Origin: Actinoplanes regularis
GTDB taxonomy: Bacteria; Actinomycetota; Actinomycetes; Mycobacteriales; Micromonosporaceae
DNA: 64,000 bases
Direction of reading: 5' to 3'
Assembly (NCBI RefSeq): GCF_900188005.1
Contig: NZ_FZNR01000002.1
Location: 496,001-560,000, forward strand
Shown: positions 17,201-26,369 of the stretch, in pieces
How the letters are laid out: each line of letters begins with the position of its first letter
Position numbering within the stretch: the stretch's first letter is position 1
Translations under genes and position numbers: made by a program
Notes under the pieces: model-generated
What the model saw: only the letters and a program-made list of their open reading frames with translations
Database searches by the model: none
What the model was told of the DNA's origin: nothing

Positions 17201-18205
17201 CTACTGGCCGGTGGCCACGAGTTCTTTTCTGCGGTCCCGGGCGGATTTGGCGAGGCTGGCGATCGTGGCTACAGCGAGCGTGCCGAGGATGACCAGCAGA
17301 GAGAGCCAGATCGGGATCTCCGGGGCCCAGTGCACACCTTGACCGTCGTTGATGAACGGAAGGCTGTTGGTGTGCAGCGCCTCGAGGAAGAGCTTGACGC
17401 CGATGAAGGCGAGCACGACGGCGAGGCCGAGGTTCAGGTAGACCAGGCGTTCCAGCAGGCCGCCGAGGAGGAAGTAGAGCTGACGCAGGCCCATCAGCGC
17501 GAAGACGTTCGCGGTGAAGACCAGGTACGGCTCCTTCGTGATCCCGAAGATCGCCGGGATGGAATCGAGCGCGAAGATCAGGTCGGTGGTGCCGATCGCG
17601 ATCATCACGATCAGCATCGGAGTGAAGAGGCGCTTACCGGCCGCGGTGACCACCCGGAACTGCCCGTCGCCGAAGGACGAGGAGAGCGGCAGCGCCCGCT
17701 TCGCCCAGCGGATCAGCAGGTTCTCCTTGAAGTCGTCCTCGTCGTTCTCGCCGCTCTTCACCAGCGTCACGGCGGTGTACACCAGGAACGCGCCGAAGAT
17801 GTAGAACACCCAGGAGAACTGGGAGATCAGCGCCGCACCGGCGGCGATGAACGCACCCCGCATGACCAGCGCGAGCACGATGCCGATCAGCAGGACCTTC
17901 TGCTGATAGCGGCGGGGCACGGCGAAGCGGGCCATGATGATGACGAAGACGAACAGGTTGTCGACGCTCAGCGAATACTCGGTGAGCCAGCCGGTGTAGA
18001 ACTCACCCGCGGACTGCGCGCCGGCGACGGCCCAGATCCCTACTCCGAAGAGCAGCGCGAGCGCGACATAGAAGGCCACCCAGCCGCTGGCTTCCTTCAT
18101 GGTGGGCTCGTGCGGCCGCCGCCCGATGATCAATAGGTCCACGGCGAGCACCGCGATGAGCGCCACCAATGTGGCGAGCCAAACCCAGGCTGAAACGTTC
18201 AACAT
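17201..18205 (-). CDS. TerC-family membrane protein (probable Mn2+ exporter)
   Basis: 334 residues with eight to nine membrane helices. The hallmark acidic segments are present: TEYSLSVDNLFVFVIIMARF and TTDLIFALDSIPAIFG, which supply the Asp residues for metal binding in TerC/Alx/MntX proteins. Members export manganese or load it onto secreted proteins. The ATG at 18205 follows GGAGG. A 5' leader with yybP-ykoY (Mn2+ riboswitch) features precedes it and supports the manganese role. Confidence 0.93.
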   Translation of the reverse strand: MLNVSAWVWLATLVALIAVLAVDLLIIGRRPHEPTMKEASGWVAFYVALALLFGVGIWAVAGAQSAGEFYTGWLTEYSLSVDNLFVFVIIMARFAVPRRYQQKVLLIGIVLALVMRGAFIAAGAALISQFSWVFYIFGAFLVYTAVTLVKSGENDEDDFKENLLIRWAKRALPLSSSFGDGQFRVVTAAGKRLFTPMLIVMIAIGTTDLIFALDSIPAIFGITKEPYLVFTANVFALMGLRQLYFLLGGLLERLVYLNLGLAVVLAFIGVKLFLEALHTNSLPFINDGQGVHWAPEIPIWLSLLVILGTLAVATIASLAKSARDRRKELVATGQ

Positions 18206-18226
18206 GACCCTCCGGCAGACACGTGT

Positions 18227-18395
18227 CGCCGCTGCGCTTTCTCAAGGTTTCGAGAAGAGCAGCGGCGTGCGACTGTCGGAGGTCTCTTCCGCCGCGATCC
18301 ACATCGCGACCCCCGGCCCCGGGTCGCTCGCAGGTCACCCAGCGAGACGTTCCGTGTTGACGAGACCGGGACGGGGGAATACTCCCCTCCCACAC
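18227..18395 (-). ncRNA. yybP-ykoY-type (Mn2+-sensing) riboswitch leader
   Basis: The minus-strand leader of terC holds the conserved GGGGAGTA (18387-18380), TCGTCAACAC about 17 bases later, GAGCGACCC, and a closing GAAGAGACC (18289-18281), in the order of the yybP-ykoY class. A 9-bp stem (18227-18235 with 18259-18267, extended by CTTCTC/GAGAAAG) follows and could be the expression platform ahead of the GGAGG site. Family assignment is from memory of its consensus, without a covariance search. Confidence 0.72.
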
Positions 18396-18731
18396 AGCCA
18401 TTGTTGCGCATCCCGACCCCGATCGACACATCGGGAGGCCACGAGTGAGGCGCCTCGCGCCGCAATCCACTCAGCGCGGCCGTCGTCGGCGGGTAACCCT
18501 GACGCCATCCCGCCTTAACCTCGATTCGGCCTGTCGGAACTCGATCCACAGCGCTCTCACCAGCAACTTCATGCCGTGGGCAGGGTCGGCAACGGTGCCG
18601 GCCGACCGGTGGAAACCGCTCCACCCGGCGGCGACGACCAGCCCGCCCATATCATTCATGTCACTCTCGCACAATCCGCGCCGGGCGGCCTGGCAAGGCC
18701 ACCATCTGGTGCGTATGGGACGCTTGCGGGC
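18396..18731. other. Intergenic region between terC leader and monooxygenase gene
   Basis: About 335 bp with no convincing gene on either strand. It should hold the terC promoter at its left end and the promoter of the gene at 18732; I could not identify convincing -35/-10 pairs. Frames open here lack ribosome binding sites and run into tandem repeats. Confidence 0.4.
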
Positions 18732-19067
18732 ATGATCCTCGAAGTCATGCTTATCGACGTGATGCCCGGCCGGGAGGACGACTTCGTCGCCGCCTATCAA
18801 CTCGTCCGTCCGCTCATCGCGGGCACCGAGGGCTGCCGCGGGCTTCGACTGAAGCATGGTGTCGAGTCCACCACCCGCTTCATGCTGCTGAGCCAGTGGG
18901 ACTCGGTGGAGGCCCACGACCAGAACTTCCGCCGCACCGAACGCTTCGCCCAGTGGCGCGCGGCGATCGTGGCCACGCTCGCCCGGCCCCCGCTGGCCGA
19001 ATACTTCACCGACCTGCCCACCGTGTCCGGGCGCCCCGACCCCGACCACGACTTCTTCGCCAGCTGA
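18732..19067 (+). CDS. Antibiotic biosynthesis monooxygenase (ABM) domain protein
   Basis: 111 residues, a single ABM ferredoxin-like domain: MILEVMLIDVMPGREDDF, then the GCRGLRLKHGVE strand and FMLLSQWDSVEAHDQNFR, the usual W-x-S-x-xAHxxH-like segment. Stand-alone ABM proteins act as quinol or heme-related monooxygenases or have unknown roles. ATG at 18732 is used; no strong Shine-Dalgarno is visible. Its TGA (19065-19067) is inside the first copy of a tandem repeat region. Confidence 0.82.
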   Translation: MILEVMLIDVMPGREDDFVAAYQLVRPLIAGTEGCRGLRLKHGVESTTRFMLLSQWDSVEAHDQNFRRTERFAQWRAAIVATLARPPLAEYFTDLPTVSGRPDPDHDFFAS

Positions 19068-19267
19068 CCTGTCCGTCACCAGCCGACCTGCTCTGCACAA
19101 CCGGTCTGCCCTGCACAACCGGTCTGCCCTGCACAACCGGTCTGCCCTGCACAACCGGTCTGCCCTGCACAACCGGTCTGCCCTGCACAACCGGCCTCTT
19201 CGCCCTCAGCTGACCTGTGCGTTCTCCCTCAGCCGACCTGGGTGTTCTCCCTCAACTGACCTGGGCG
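19060..19267. repeat. Tandem repeats after the ABM gene (18-bp and 23-bp units)
   Basis: CTGCACAACCGGTCTGCC repeats exactly from 19093 five times (18-bp period), with a sixth partial copy to 19200. It is flanked by a 23-bp family: CTCAGCTGACCTGTGCGTTC... at 19205, 19228 and 19251, which resembles the gene end CAGCTGACCTGTCCGTCAC at 19062 that includes the stop codon. The array separates two plus-strand genes. Confidence 0.92.
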
Positions 19268-19296
19268 GGAGTGCAGGCGGCTGTCATCATCGCGCG

Positions 19297-19797
19297 GTGA
19301 AGTACGACCGGATCCGCGGCCTCGCCATCATGATCGCCTGCCTGGGATTCCTCGGCCTCTTCAACGCCGGAGCGGACCTGTACCGCGAGGCCGAGTTGGC
19401 CCTGGGCAGTTCCGAGGTCACCGCCTCGGTCCTCCAGGTCGCTACCGACGTCAATGGCGAGGTCCAGTACCAGGTGTCCTTCCCCTGGGAGCACCAGGAG
19501 CGGGAGGCCTGGACCCATTGGATGCCCGACGGCACCCGGCCCGGCTCTCAGCTCTCCGTCCTCGTCGCCGTGGGAGACCCGGATGTTGTCACCGGCACCG
19601 GCACCGGGTCGCAACGGCTGCGCCATTACCTCTTGCGAACCACACTGTTCGCCCTTCTGATCACCGGCGTAGTCCTGTTCTGGCGCTGGATCAAACGCCG
19701 GGAAGCGGCAGCCGAGACCCGGCGACGGCAGGTGAGACCGACCGTCGCCCGAACCCGGACCTCCCGCTCCCGCCGCCGAAGCCACCGCAAACGCTGA
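19297..19797 (+). CDS. Small two-helix membrane protein (DUF3592-like)
   Basis: 166 residues: a membrane helix at about 8-25, a beta-rich central domain (SEVTASVLQVATDVNGEVQY... with G-x-x-V pattern near GSQLSVLVAVGDPD), a second helix at about 110-128, and a very basic Arg-rich tail of about 35 residues. This two-helix plus exported domain layout is that of DUF3592-type proteins. The start is GTG at 19297, only 30 bp after the repeat array. Function unknown. Confidence 0.72.
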   Translation: MKYDRIRGLAIMIACLGFLGLFNAGADLYREAELALGSSEVTASVLQVATDVNGEVQYQVSFPWEHQEREAWTHWMPDGTRPGSQLSVLVAVGDPDVVTGTGTGSQRLRHYLLRTTLFALLITGVVLFWRWIKRREAAAETRRRQVRPTVARTRTSRSRRRSHRKR

Positions 19798-19874
19798 CCA
19801 GGCTGCCACCGCTCAGCCCGATGCCAGCCGGCCAACCGGTCCAGTGCCACCACCCACCGCGCCCCGGCTCCGGC

Positions 19875-20020
19875 CCGGCAGCGCCCATCCCCGCGACACC
19901 GCCACCCCGACACCGCCACCCCCGGCAGCGCCCATCCCCCGCGACACCGCCGCCCGGGCACCGCCCGTCCCCCGCGACACCGCCGCCCCCGGCAGCGCCC
20001 ATTCACGCGGCCGCCGCCTA
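19875..20020. repeat. Tandem repeats at the 3' end of uvrB
   Basis: CCCGGCAGCGCCCATCCCC followed by CGCGACACCGCC occurs at 19875, 19921 and, in a degenerate form, 19988; extra CGACACCGCC copies lie between. The copy at 19988 runs into the uvrB stop codon (20018-20020). It fills the gap between convergent genes at 19797 and 20018. Confidence 0.8.
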
Positions 20021-22123
20021 CCGCACCCCGGCGGCGTCCATGCCCCGTAGCTCCTTCTTCAGCTCCGAGATCTCGTCGCGGATCCGGGCCGCCAGTTCGA
20101 ACTGCAGCTCGCGAGCCGCTCCCAGCATCTGATCGTTCAGATCCTGGATGAGCTGGGCAAGCTCGGCCCGGGCCATGCCCTCGCGCGCCGGCCCGGCGGC
20201 CGCACGTCCCTTGGAGCGGGTCTCGGGGACCGGCGCCTTCCCCCGCGACATCTGCCGGCCCGCGCCGCCCACGATCGCCGAGTCGGTGTCCTCGGCCTCG
20301 CGATAGATGTCATCGAGAATGTCGTGGATCTTCTTCCGCAGCGCCTGGGGCACGATCCCGTTCGCCTCGTTGTGGGCAACCTGCTTGGCCCGGCGGCGGT
20401 CCGTCTCGTCGATCGCGTTCCGCATCGACGGAGTGATCTTGTCGGCGTACATGTGAACCTCGCCGGACACGTTACGTGCGGCCCGCCCGATGGTCTGGAT
20501 CAGCGACCGGCCACTGCGCAGGAAGCCCTCCTTGTCCGCGTCCAGGATGGCCACCAGCGACACCTCGGGCAGGTCGAGACCCTCACGCAGCAGGTTGATG
20601 CCGACCAGGACGTCGTAGTCGCCCTTTCGCAACTCCTTGAGCAGCTCGACCCGGCGCAACGTGTCCACCTCGGAGTGCAGGTACCGCACGCGGATCCCGT
20701 TCTCCAGCAGGTAGTCGGTGAGGTCTTCGGCCATCTTCTTGGTGAGCGTGGTGACCAGGACGCGCTCGTCCTTCTCGGTGCGCAACCGGATCTCGTGCAT
20801 CAGATCGTCGATCTGGCCCTTGGTCGGTTTCACCACCACCTGCGGGTCGACCAGGCCGGTCGGCCGGATCACCTGCTCGACGAACTCGCCCTCGGCCTTC
20901 TCCATCTCCCAGGGCCCCGGGGTCGCGGAGAGGAAGACCATCTGGCCGACCCGCTCCAGGAACTCGTCCCACCGCAACGGGCGGTTGTCCGCGGCGCTGG
21001 GCAGCCGGAAGCCGTGCTCGATGAGGATACGTTTCCGCGAGGCGTCGCCCTCATACATCCCGCCGATCTGCGGGATCGTCTGGTGCGACTCGTCGATGAC
21101 GGTGACGAAGTCGTCAGGGAAGTAGTCGAGCAACGTGTACGCCGGCTCACCGGGCCGGCGGCCGTCCATATGCATCGAGTAGTTCTCGATGCCGTTGCAG
21201 AAGCCGACCTGGCGCATCATCTCGATGTCGTAGGTCGTCCGCATCCGCAGCCGCTGCGCCTCCAGCAGCTTGCCCTGCCGCTCCAGCTCGGCCAGTCGCT
21301 CGGCCAGCTCCGCCTCGATGTCACGGATCGCCCGCTCCATCCGCTCCGGGCCGGCCACATAGTGCGTGGCCGGAAAGATGATCAGCTCGTCGACCTCGCG
21401 GACCACCTCGCCGGTGAGCGGGTGCAGGTAGTACAGCTTCTCCACCTCGTCGCCGAAGAGCTCGACCCGGACGGCCAGCTCCTCATACGCCGGGATGATC
21501 TCCAGGGTGTCGCCGCGCACCCGGAACGTGCCACGCTGGAACGCCACGTCGTTACGGGTGTACTGGATGTCGACCAACCGGCGCAGCAGCTTGTCGCGGT
21601 CGATCTCGCCACCGACCTTGACCTTGACGGCACGCTCGATGTACTCCTGCGGGGTGCCGAGGCCGTAGATGGCGCTGACCGTGGCGACCACGATGGTGTC
21701 GCGCCTGGTCAGCAGCGACATCGTGGCCGAGTGACGCAGCCGCTCCACCTCCTCGTTGACCGAGGAGTCCTTCTCGATGTAGGTGTCGGTCTGGGCGATG
21801 TACGCCTCGGGCTGGTAGTAGTCGTAGTAGCTGACGAAGTATTCGACCGCGTTGTTCGGCAGCAGCTCGCGGAACTCCTTGGCGAGCTGGGCGCAGAGCG
21901 TCTTGTTCGGCGCGAGCACCAGCGCCGGCCGTTGCAGGCGCTCGATCAGCCAGGCCGTGGTCGCGCTCTTGCCGGTGCCGGTGGCGCCGAGCAGCACGGT
22001 GTGCCGGTCGCCACGGCGGACCCGCCGCTCCAACTCGTCGATCGCCGTGGGCTGGTCACCGGCCGGTTGGTAGTCGCTGATGACCTCGAAGCGGCCGTCG
22101 AGTCGTGGGATGTCGAGCGCCAT
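20018..22123 (-). CDS. uvrB: UvrB, excinuclease ABC subunit B
   Basis: 701 residues. DNA helicase-like damage verification subunit of nucleotide excision repair. Motifs: Walker [11 protein letters not shown], the beta-hairpin region [32 protein letters not shown], the helicase QTIGRAARN, and the C-terminal UVR motif ([27 protein letters not shown] region) that contacts UvrC. ATG at 22123 gives the normal N-terminus [20 protein letters not shown]; the frame is open further upstream but without support. Its last codons belong to a tandem repeat. No LexA box was seen. Confidence 0.97.
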   Translation of the reverse strand: MALDIPRLDGRFEVISDYQPAGDQPTAIDELERRVRRGDRHTVLLGATGTGKSATTAWLIERLQRPALVLAPNKTLCAQLAKEFRELLPNNAVEYFVSYYDYYQPEAYIAQTDTYIEKDSSVNEEVERLRHSATMSLLTRRDTIVVATVSAIYGLGTPQEYIERAVKVKVGGEIDRDKLLRRLVDIQYTRNDVAFQRGTFRVRGDTLEIIPAYEELAVRVELFGDEVEKLYYLHPLTGEVVREVDELIIFPATHYVAGPERMERAIRDIEAELAERLAELERQGKLLEAQRLRMRTTYDIEMMRQVGFCNGIENYSMHMDGRRPGEPAYTLLDYFPDDFVTVIDESHQTIPQIGGMYEGDASRKRILIEHGFRLPSAADNRPLRWDEFLERVGQMVFLSATPGPWEMEKAEGEFVEQVIRPTGLVDPQVVVKPTKGQIDDLMHEIRLRTEKDERVLVTTLTKKMAEDLTDYLLENGIRVRYLHSEVDTLRRVELLKELRKGDYDVLVGINLLREGLDLPEVSLVAILDADKEGFLRSGRSLIQTIGRAARNVSGEVHMYADKITPSMRNAIDETDRRRAKQVAHNEANGIVPQALRKKIHDILDDIYREAEDTDSAIVGGAGRQMSRGKAPVPETRSKGRAAAGPAREGMARAELAQLIQDLNDQMLGAARELQFELAARIRDEISELKKELRGMDAAGVR

Positions 22124-22428
22124 GTCCACCACCGTACGTCGGGGGTATGACAAGTTCCGGCACCCGGGCGACGGACGCCGGGACCATCGTCGGGCCGGGC
22201 GTGCCGATGGTGCACATTCGGCCTCGCCTGGTGCCATTGTCGGGTCTTTCCCGCGCCACCTACCCTGGCTGGGTAGGCCGCTCGCGGCGGCCGACGAGCG
22301 CGGTCGGGATCATCCAACGGTCCAGCCGCGCCGCACCGCGGTCGATGCGCCCCGGCACCCGGCGAGCGCACCCCCGGGGGCCGTGCGACAAGCCGGCCGG
22401 CCGCCGCGAGCGCCGCTCCACACCCAGC

Positions 22429-22724
22429 GCACGGCCGATCGAGATCAAGAAAGCGCCGCCCCCAGCCCAACGCACGGCCGATCGAGAGCAAGAAAGCGCC
22501 GCCCCCAGCCCAACGCACGGCCAATCAAGGCCAAGAGAGCGCCGCCCCAGCCCAACGCACGGCCAATCAAGGCCGAGAAAGCGCCGCCCCAGCCCAACGC
22601 ACGGCCAATCAAGGCCAAGAAGGCGCCACTCCAGCCCAAGGCACGGCCGATCGAGCCAGGAAACGCCATCCGCACGTCCAGCGCGCGGCAGATCGACGTC
22701 AGGAAGACGGTGGCAGCCAGCCGG
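22429..22724. repeat. 42/43-bp tandem repeat in register with the coaE stop codon
   Basis: Seven units start at 22429, 22472, 22515, 22557, 22599, 22641 and 22683. The core is GCACGGCCAATCAAGGCCAA then a GC-rich half ending CCAGCCCAAC. The last unit (22683-22724) is diverged and contains the stop codon (22699-22701) and last eight codons of coaE. It sits between coaE and uvrB, both on the minus strand. Confidence 0.92.
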
Positions 22725-23895
22725 AGGCGAGAGCCCACTCATTCGCGGCTCGTGCCTCCTGGTCGAACCACGGCTCCTTCGCCATCGCATAGCCCGCCCG
22801 GTCCGCGAACCGCGGCGCTAGCTCCGCCTTGACCGCCGCGTAGGCGTCCCGCGCCGCCGGCACCGCCCGCAGGTGATCGCGCATGAGCAGCGCGAACCGC
22901 CACCCCGGCGACCCGATCACACGCACGTGCAGGATCATCGGCCGCCCCGGGTCGGCCGAGCCGTGCACCCGTTTCGGCCAGGTCTCGCCCCGCAGCCCAC
23001 GCGCGTTGTCCACCCACTCCCCCGACCGGCGCGGAAATCCCGCGGCGGCGAGACGTGGGGCGAGCGCGTCGGCCTCGTCCAACGTTCGTACCGAAAGCAT
23101 CAGATCGATGATGTCCTTGCCCGGAAGACCCGGCACCGAGGTCGATCCGATGTGATGCACGCCGGTGGAGCCGGAGGTGTCGCCGAGGTGATGCCGGATT
23201 CGCCGGGCCAGCCGGTCGGCCGCGGCCGGCCACTCCGGATCGGGCGCCGCGATGCACAGCTCAGGGGCCTTGCGGGCGGCGGTGAGCAGGCGCACGTTGC
23301 GCTCGAACTCGACCAGACGGTCCCGCCACAACTCGTCCACCCGGGCGTGCAGCGCGGCCAGATCGTCCTCATTGGGCAGCACCACGTCGGCCGCGGCCAG
23401 CCGGGTGGCGTCGTCGGCCTGCGCGCTGATCCGGGCGGCGGCCTCCGCCTCCGACATGCCACGATCGCGGACGAGACGCCCGATCCGCACCGCACGGTCC
23501 GCCGCCACCACGATCACCAGGTGGTACGTCGGAGCCAGGCCCGTCTCCACCAGCAGCGGGACGTCGTTGACCACGATCGCGTCGTGCGGGGCGGCCCGGA
23601 CCATCTCGGTAGTGCGCGCCCGGACCCGGGGGTGGATGATCCGCTCCAGTCGACGGCGGGCCGCCTCGTCGCCGAAGACCCGCGCCCCCAGCGCCGGCCG
23701 GTCCAGTTCACCGGCGGGGGTCAGCATGCCCGTGCCGAACTCGGCCACGATCTCGGCGAGCCCCTCGGTGCCCGGCTCGACGACCTCGCGGGACAACCTG
23801 TCGGCATCGATGATGACCGCTCCGAGCTGGGCGAGGCGGGTGGCGACCGCGCTCTTGCCCGCGCCGATGCCACCCGTGAGACCGACCATCAGCAT
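22699..23895 (-). CDS. coaE: Dephospho-CoA kinase fused to a GrpB (UPF0157) domain
   Basis: 398 residues. The N-terminal half (1-200) is CoaE, which phosphorylates dephospho-CoA in the last step of CoA synthesis: P-loop GLTGGIGAGKS (5-15), DADRLSREVV, and VVNDVPLLVETGL. From about 215 a GrpB/UPF0157 nucleotidyltransferase-like domain follows (HHIGSTSVPGLPGKDIIDLM). This fusion is known in actinobacteria, including mycobacteria. ATG at 23895 (MLMVGLTGG) is the expected start, though the frame stays open 180 codons upstream through repeats because their 75-bp period keeps phase. The stop codon is inside a tandem repeat unit. Confidence 0.95.
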   Translation of the reverse strand: MLMVGLTGGIGAGKSAVATRLAQLGAVIIDADRLSREVVEPGTEGLAEIVAEFGTGMLTPAGELDRPALGARVFGDEAARRRLERIIHPRVRARTTEMVRAAPHDAIVVNDVPLLVETGLAPTYHLVIVVAADRAVRIGRLVRDRGMSEAEAAARISAQADDATRLAAADVVLPNEDDLAALHARVDELWRDRLVEFERNVRLLTAARKAPELCIAAPDPEWPAAADRLARRIRHHLGDTSGSTGVHHIGSTSVPGLPGKDIIDLMLSVRTLDEADALAPRLAAAGFPRRSGEWVDNARGLRGETWPKRVHGSADPGRPMILHVRVIGSPGWRFALLMRDHLRAVPAARDAYAAVKAELAPRFADRAGYAMAKEPWFDQEARAANEWALASGWLPPSS

Positions 23896-24107
23896 GCGAT
23901 CAGTATCCCGGCCCGGTCGCGTTCCGGCGCGGCGGGCCGGGGTCACGACTTGGCGAATCCCGCGCGTCTCCGGTCCAGGCGCGACACACCGCGGCCCACC
24001 GCCGACGCATCCCGAGCCCACGACCGGTTCGACGTGGCGCCCATCACGGCCGGACCGCCCGAAGACGGCCGGAATGAGCAAACGCCGCTGAATGCGGAAA
24101 GACCGCT

Positions 24108-24203
24108 GGAAGCTGGGAAGGCCGCTGGAAGCTGGGAAGGCCGCTGGAAGCTGGGAAGGCCGCTGGAAGCTGGGAAGGCCGCTGGAAGCTGGGAAGGGCC
24201 GCT
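24108..24203. repeat. 19-bp tandem repeat downstream of rpsA
   Basis: GGAAGCTGGGAAGGCCGCT is repeated five times from 24108, the last copy with one extra G. It is preceded by a diverged copy of the 75-bp unit (CCGCTGAATGCGGAAAGACC near 24085) and lies between rpsA and coaE. Confidence 0.93.
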
Positions 24204-24236
24204 GGAACACACGGGCAACGCCGGAATCAGCGAACG

Positions 24237-24481
24237 CCGCTGAAATGCGGAGAGACCGCTGGGACCCGGGAAGCCGCTGGAACACAGAGGCAACCCCGGA
24301 ATCAGCGAACGCCGCTGAAATGCGGAGAGACCGCTGGGACCCGGGAAGCCGCTGGAACACAGAGGCAACCCCGGAATCAGCGAACGCCGCTGAAATGCGG
24401 AGAGACCGCTGGGACCCGGGAAGCCGCTGGAACACAGAGGCAACCCCGGAATCAGCGAACGCCGCTGAAATGCGGAAAGAC
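24237..24481. repeat. 75-bp tandem repeat running into the rpsA terminator
   Basis: Units beginning CCGCTGAAATGCGG start at 24237, 24312, 24387 and 24462, nearly identical over 75 bp; the last is cut by the rpsA terminator, whose arm GGAAAGACCG resembles the repeat's GGAGAGACCG. Because 75 is a multiple of three, open frames run through on both strands. Confidence 0.93.
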
Positions 24482-24509
24482 CGCCCCGGCCAAGGCCGGG
24501 ACGGTCTTT
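24476..24509 (-). terminator. rpsA terminator
   Basis: AAAGACCGCCCCGGCC (24476-24491) and GGCCGGGACGGTCTTT (24494-24509) form a 16-bp stem with one G-U pair on the transcribed minus strand, followed by TTTCC. It is located 30 bp after the rpsA stop codon. Confidence 0.85.
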
Positions 24510-24539
24510 CTCAGGTTGTTACCGGAGCAACCGGGTGGG

Positions 24540-26048
24540 TCAGCTCTTGCCGCCGGCCAGCTTCTCGCGCAGGGCGGCGAGAGCCTCGTCGGTGGCCAGG
24601 GTGCCCGCGGGCTCCTCGGCGGAGCGCGCCGGGGCCGACGAGCTCGACGAGGTGGTGGAGGACGACGAGGTGGTCACGCCGCCGGCCGGAGCCGGGTTGA
24701 GCGCAGCCTCGGCGTCGGCCTCGCGGGACGCCTGCACCTGCTTGGTGTGGGCCTCCCAACGCTCGCGAGCGTCGGCGTACTGCTTCTCCCACGCCTCGCG
24801 CTGCTTGTCGAAGCCCTCGAGCCACTCGCCCGTCTCCGGGTCGAAGCCCTCCGGGTAGATGTAGTTGCCCTCGTTGTCGTACGTGGCAGCCATACCGTAG
24901 AGGGTCGGGTCGAAGTGCTCCTCGCCCTCGACGAAGTTCTCGTTGGCCTGCTTGAGCGACAGCGAGATCCGGCGACGCTCCAGGTCGATGTCGATGACCT
25001 TGACCAGGACGTCGGAGCCCACCTGGACGACCTGCTCGGGCAGCTCGACGTGCCGCTCGGCCAGCTCGGAGATGTGCACCAGGCCCTCGATGCCGTCGTC
25101 CACGCGGACGAAGGCGCCGAACGGAACCAGCTTGGTGACCTTACCCGGGACGATCTGGTTGATCGCGTGGGTGCGGGCGAACTGACGCCACGGGTCCTCC
25201 TGGGTCGCCTTCAGCGACAGCGAGACCCGCTCGCGGTCCAGGTCGACGTCCAGAACCTCGACCTCGACCTCCTGGCCGACCTCGACGACCTCGGAGGGGT
25301 GGTCGATGTGCTTCCAGGAGAGCTCGGAGACGTGCACCAGGCCGTCCACGCCGCCCAGGTCCACGAAGGCGCCGAAGTTGACGATGGAGGACACGACGCC
25401 CTTGCGGACCTGGCCCTTCTGCAGCTTGTTGAGGAACTCGGTGCGAACCTCGGACTGCGTCTGCTCGAGCCAGGCGCGGCGGGACAGAACCACGTTGTTG
25501 CGGTTCTTGTCCAGCTCGATGATCTTCGCCTCGAGCTCGCGGCCGACGTACGGCTGCAGGTCACGGACGCGACGCATCTCGACCAGGGAGGCCGGGAGGA
25601 AGCCGCGGAGACCGATGTCCAGGATGAGACCACCCTTGACGACCTCGATGACCGAGCCGCGGACGACGCCGTCGTCCTCCTTGATCTTCTCGATGGTGCC
25701 CCAGGCACGCTCGTACTGAGCGCGCTTCTTCGAGAGGATCAGACGGCCTTCCTTGTCCTCCTTGGTGAGGACGAGGGCTTCGATGTGGTCACCGACCGAC
25801 ACCACTTCCGCGGGGTCCACGTCATGCTTGATCGACAACTCGCGCGAGGGGATGACGCCCTCGGTCTTGTAGCCGATGTCGAGCAGGACTTCGTCCCGAT
25901 CGACCTTGACGACGGTGCCTTCGACAATGTCGCCGTCGTTGAAGTACTTGATGGTCTCGTCGATGGCCGCGAGGAAAGCTTCCTCAGAGCCGAGGTCGTC
26001 GACGGTGACCTTGTTGGCGCTCGAGGTGGCCTCGATGCTGCTCGTCAT
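24540..26048 (-). CDS. rpsA: Ribosomal protein S1 (bS1)
   Basis: 502 residues with four S1 RNA-binding domains (about 35-105, 120-190, 205-275, 290-360), seen in repeats such as GDIVEGTVVKVDRDEVLLDI and FGAFVDLGGVDGLVHVSELSW. Actinobacterial S1 has four domains and a long low-complexity tail, here rich in Ser, Ala and Glu with runs of Ser and Thr. It binds mRNA on the 30S subunit and aids initiation and tmRNA function. ATG at 26048 begins MTSSIEATSS; the frame is open further up without support. Confidence 0.96.
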   Translation of the reverse strand: MTSSIEATSSANKVTVDDLGSEEAFLAAIDETIKYFNDGDIVEGTVVKVDRDEVLLDIGYKTEGVIPSRELSIKHDVDPAEVVSVGDHIEALVLTKEDKEGRLILSKKRAQYERAWGTIEKIKEDDGVVRGSVIEVVKGGLILDIGLRGFLPASLVEMRRVRDLQPYVGRELEAKIIELDKNRNNVVLSRRAWLEQTQSEVRTEFLNKLQKGQVRKGVVSSIVNFGAFVDLGGVDGLVHVSELSWKHIDHPSEVVEVGQEVEVEVLDVDLDRERVSLSLKATQEDPWRQFARTHAINQIVPGKVTKLVPFGAFVRVDDGIEGLVHISELAERHVELPEQVVQVGSDVLVKVIDIDLERRRISLSLKQANENFVEGEEHFDPTLYGMAATYDNEGNYIYPEGFDPETGEWLEGFDKQREAWEKQYADARERWEAHTKQVQASREADAEAALNPAPAGGVTTSSSSTTSSSSSAPARSAEEPAGTLATDEALAALREKLAGGKS

Positions 26049-26369
26049 GTGGACAGTTGCTCCGAACGGATGGATTCGTGGTGTCTCCCGCGCTCGACGG
26101 AACTGCCACCGGAAGCGGCACGAACGAAAGAGACGACTCAACCCAGGAGCAGTTGACCTTGCCAGTCGATCATGCCGAGACCGGCGACCACGGAACCTGC
26201 TCCCTGCCGAGGCACACGATCCGCGAGCGCATCGACTAGCTTACCGTGCGCATTACCACAGGTTGCAAGCCCTCCTGAGGACCGCGGCACATTGTTGGAG
26301 CAGAACCCGTCAGCATGCCCGTTTTGAACCGATTCCGGACGCTCGACGCGCCTGTCGTACCGTGATCGA
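26049..26369. other. Divergent promoter region of rpsA and a methyltransferase gene
   Basis: About 320 bp without a gene. On the minus strand TTGCAA (26268-26263), a 19-bp spacer and TAAGCT (26243-26238) may be the rpsA promoter, giving a leader of about 185 nt. No clear promoter was found for the plus-strand gene. No tandem repeats occur here. Confidence 0.45.

Noticed and set aside
18471..19190. Minus-strand frame with repeated CRADRL residues
   Set aside because: It runs through the 18-bp tandem array and antisense to the monooxygenase-domain gene, with no ribosome site or recognisable domain.
23896..24435. N-terminal extension of CoaE encoded by the 75-bp repeats
   Set aside because: The conserved CoaE N-terminus starts at 23895, and the upstream frame is open only because the repeat period is a multiple of three; no ribosome site supports it.
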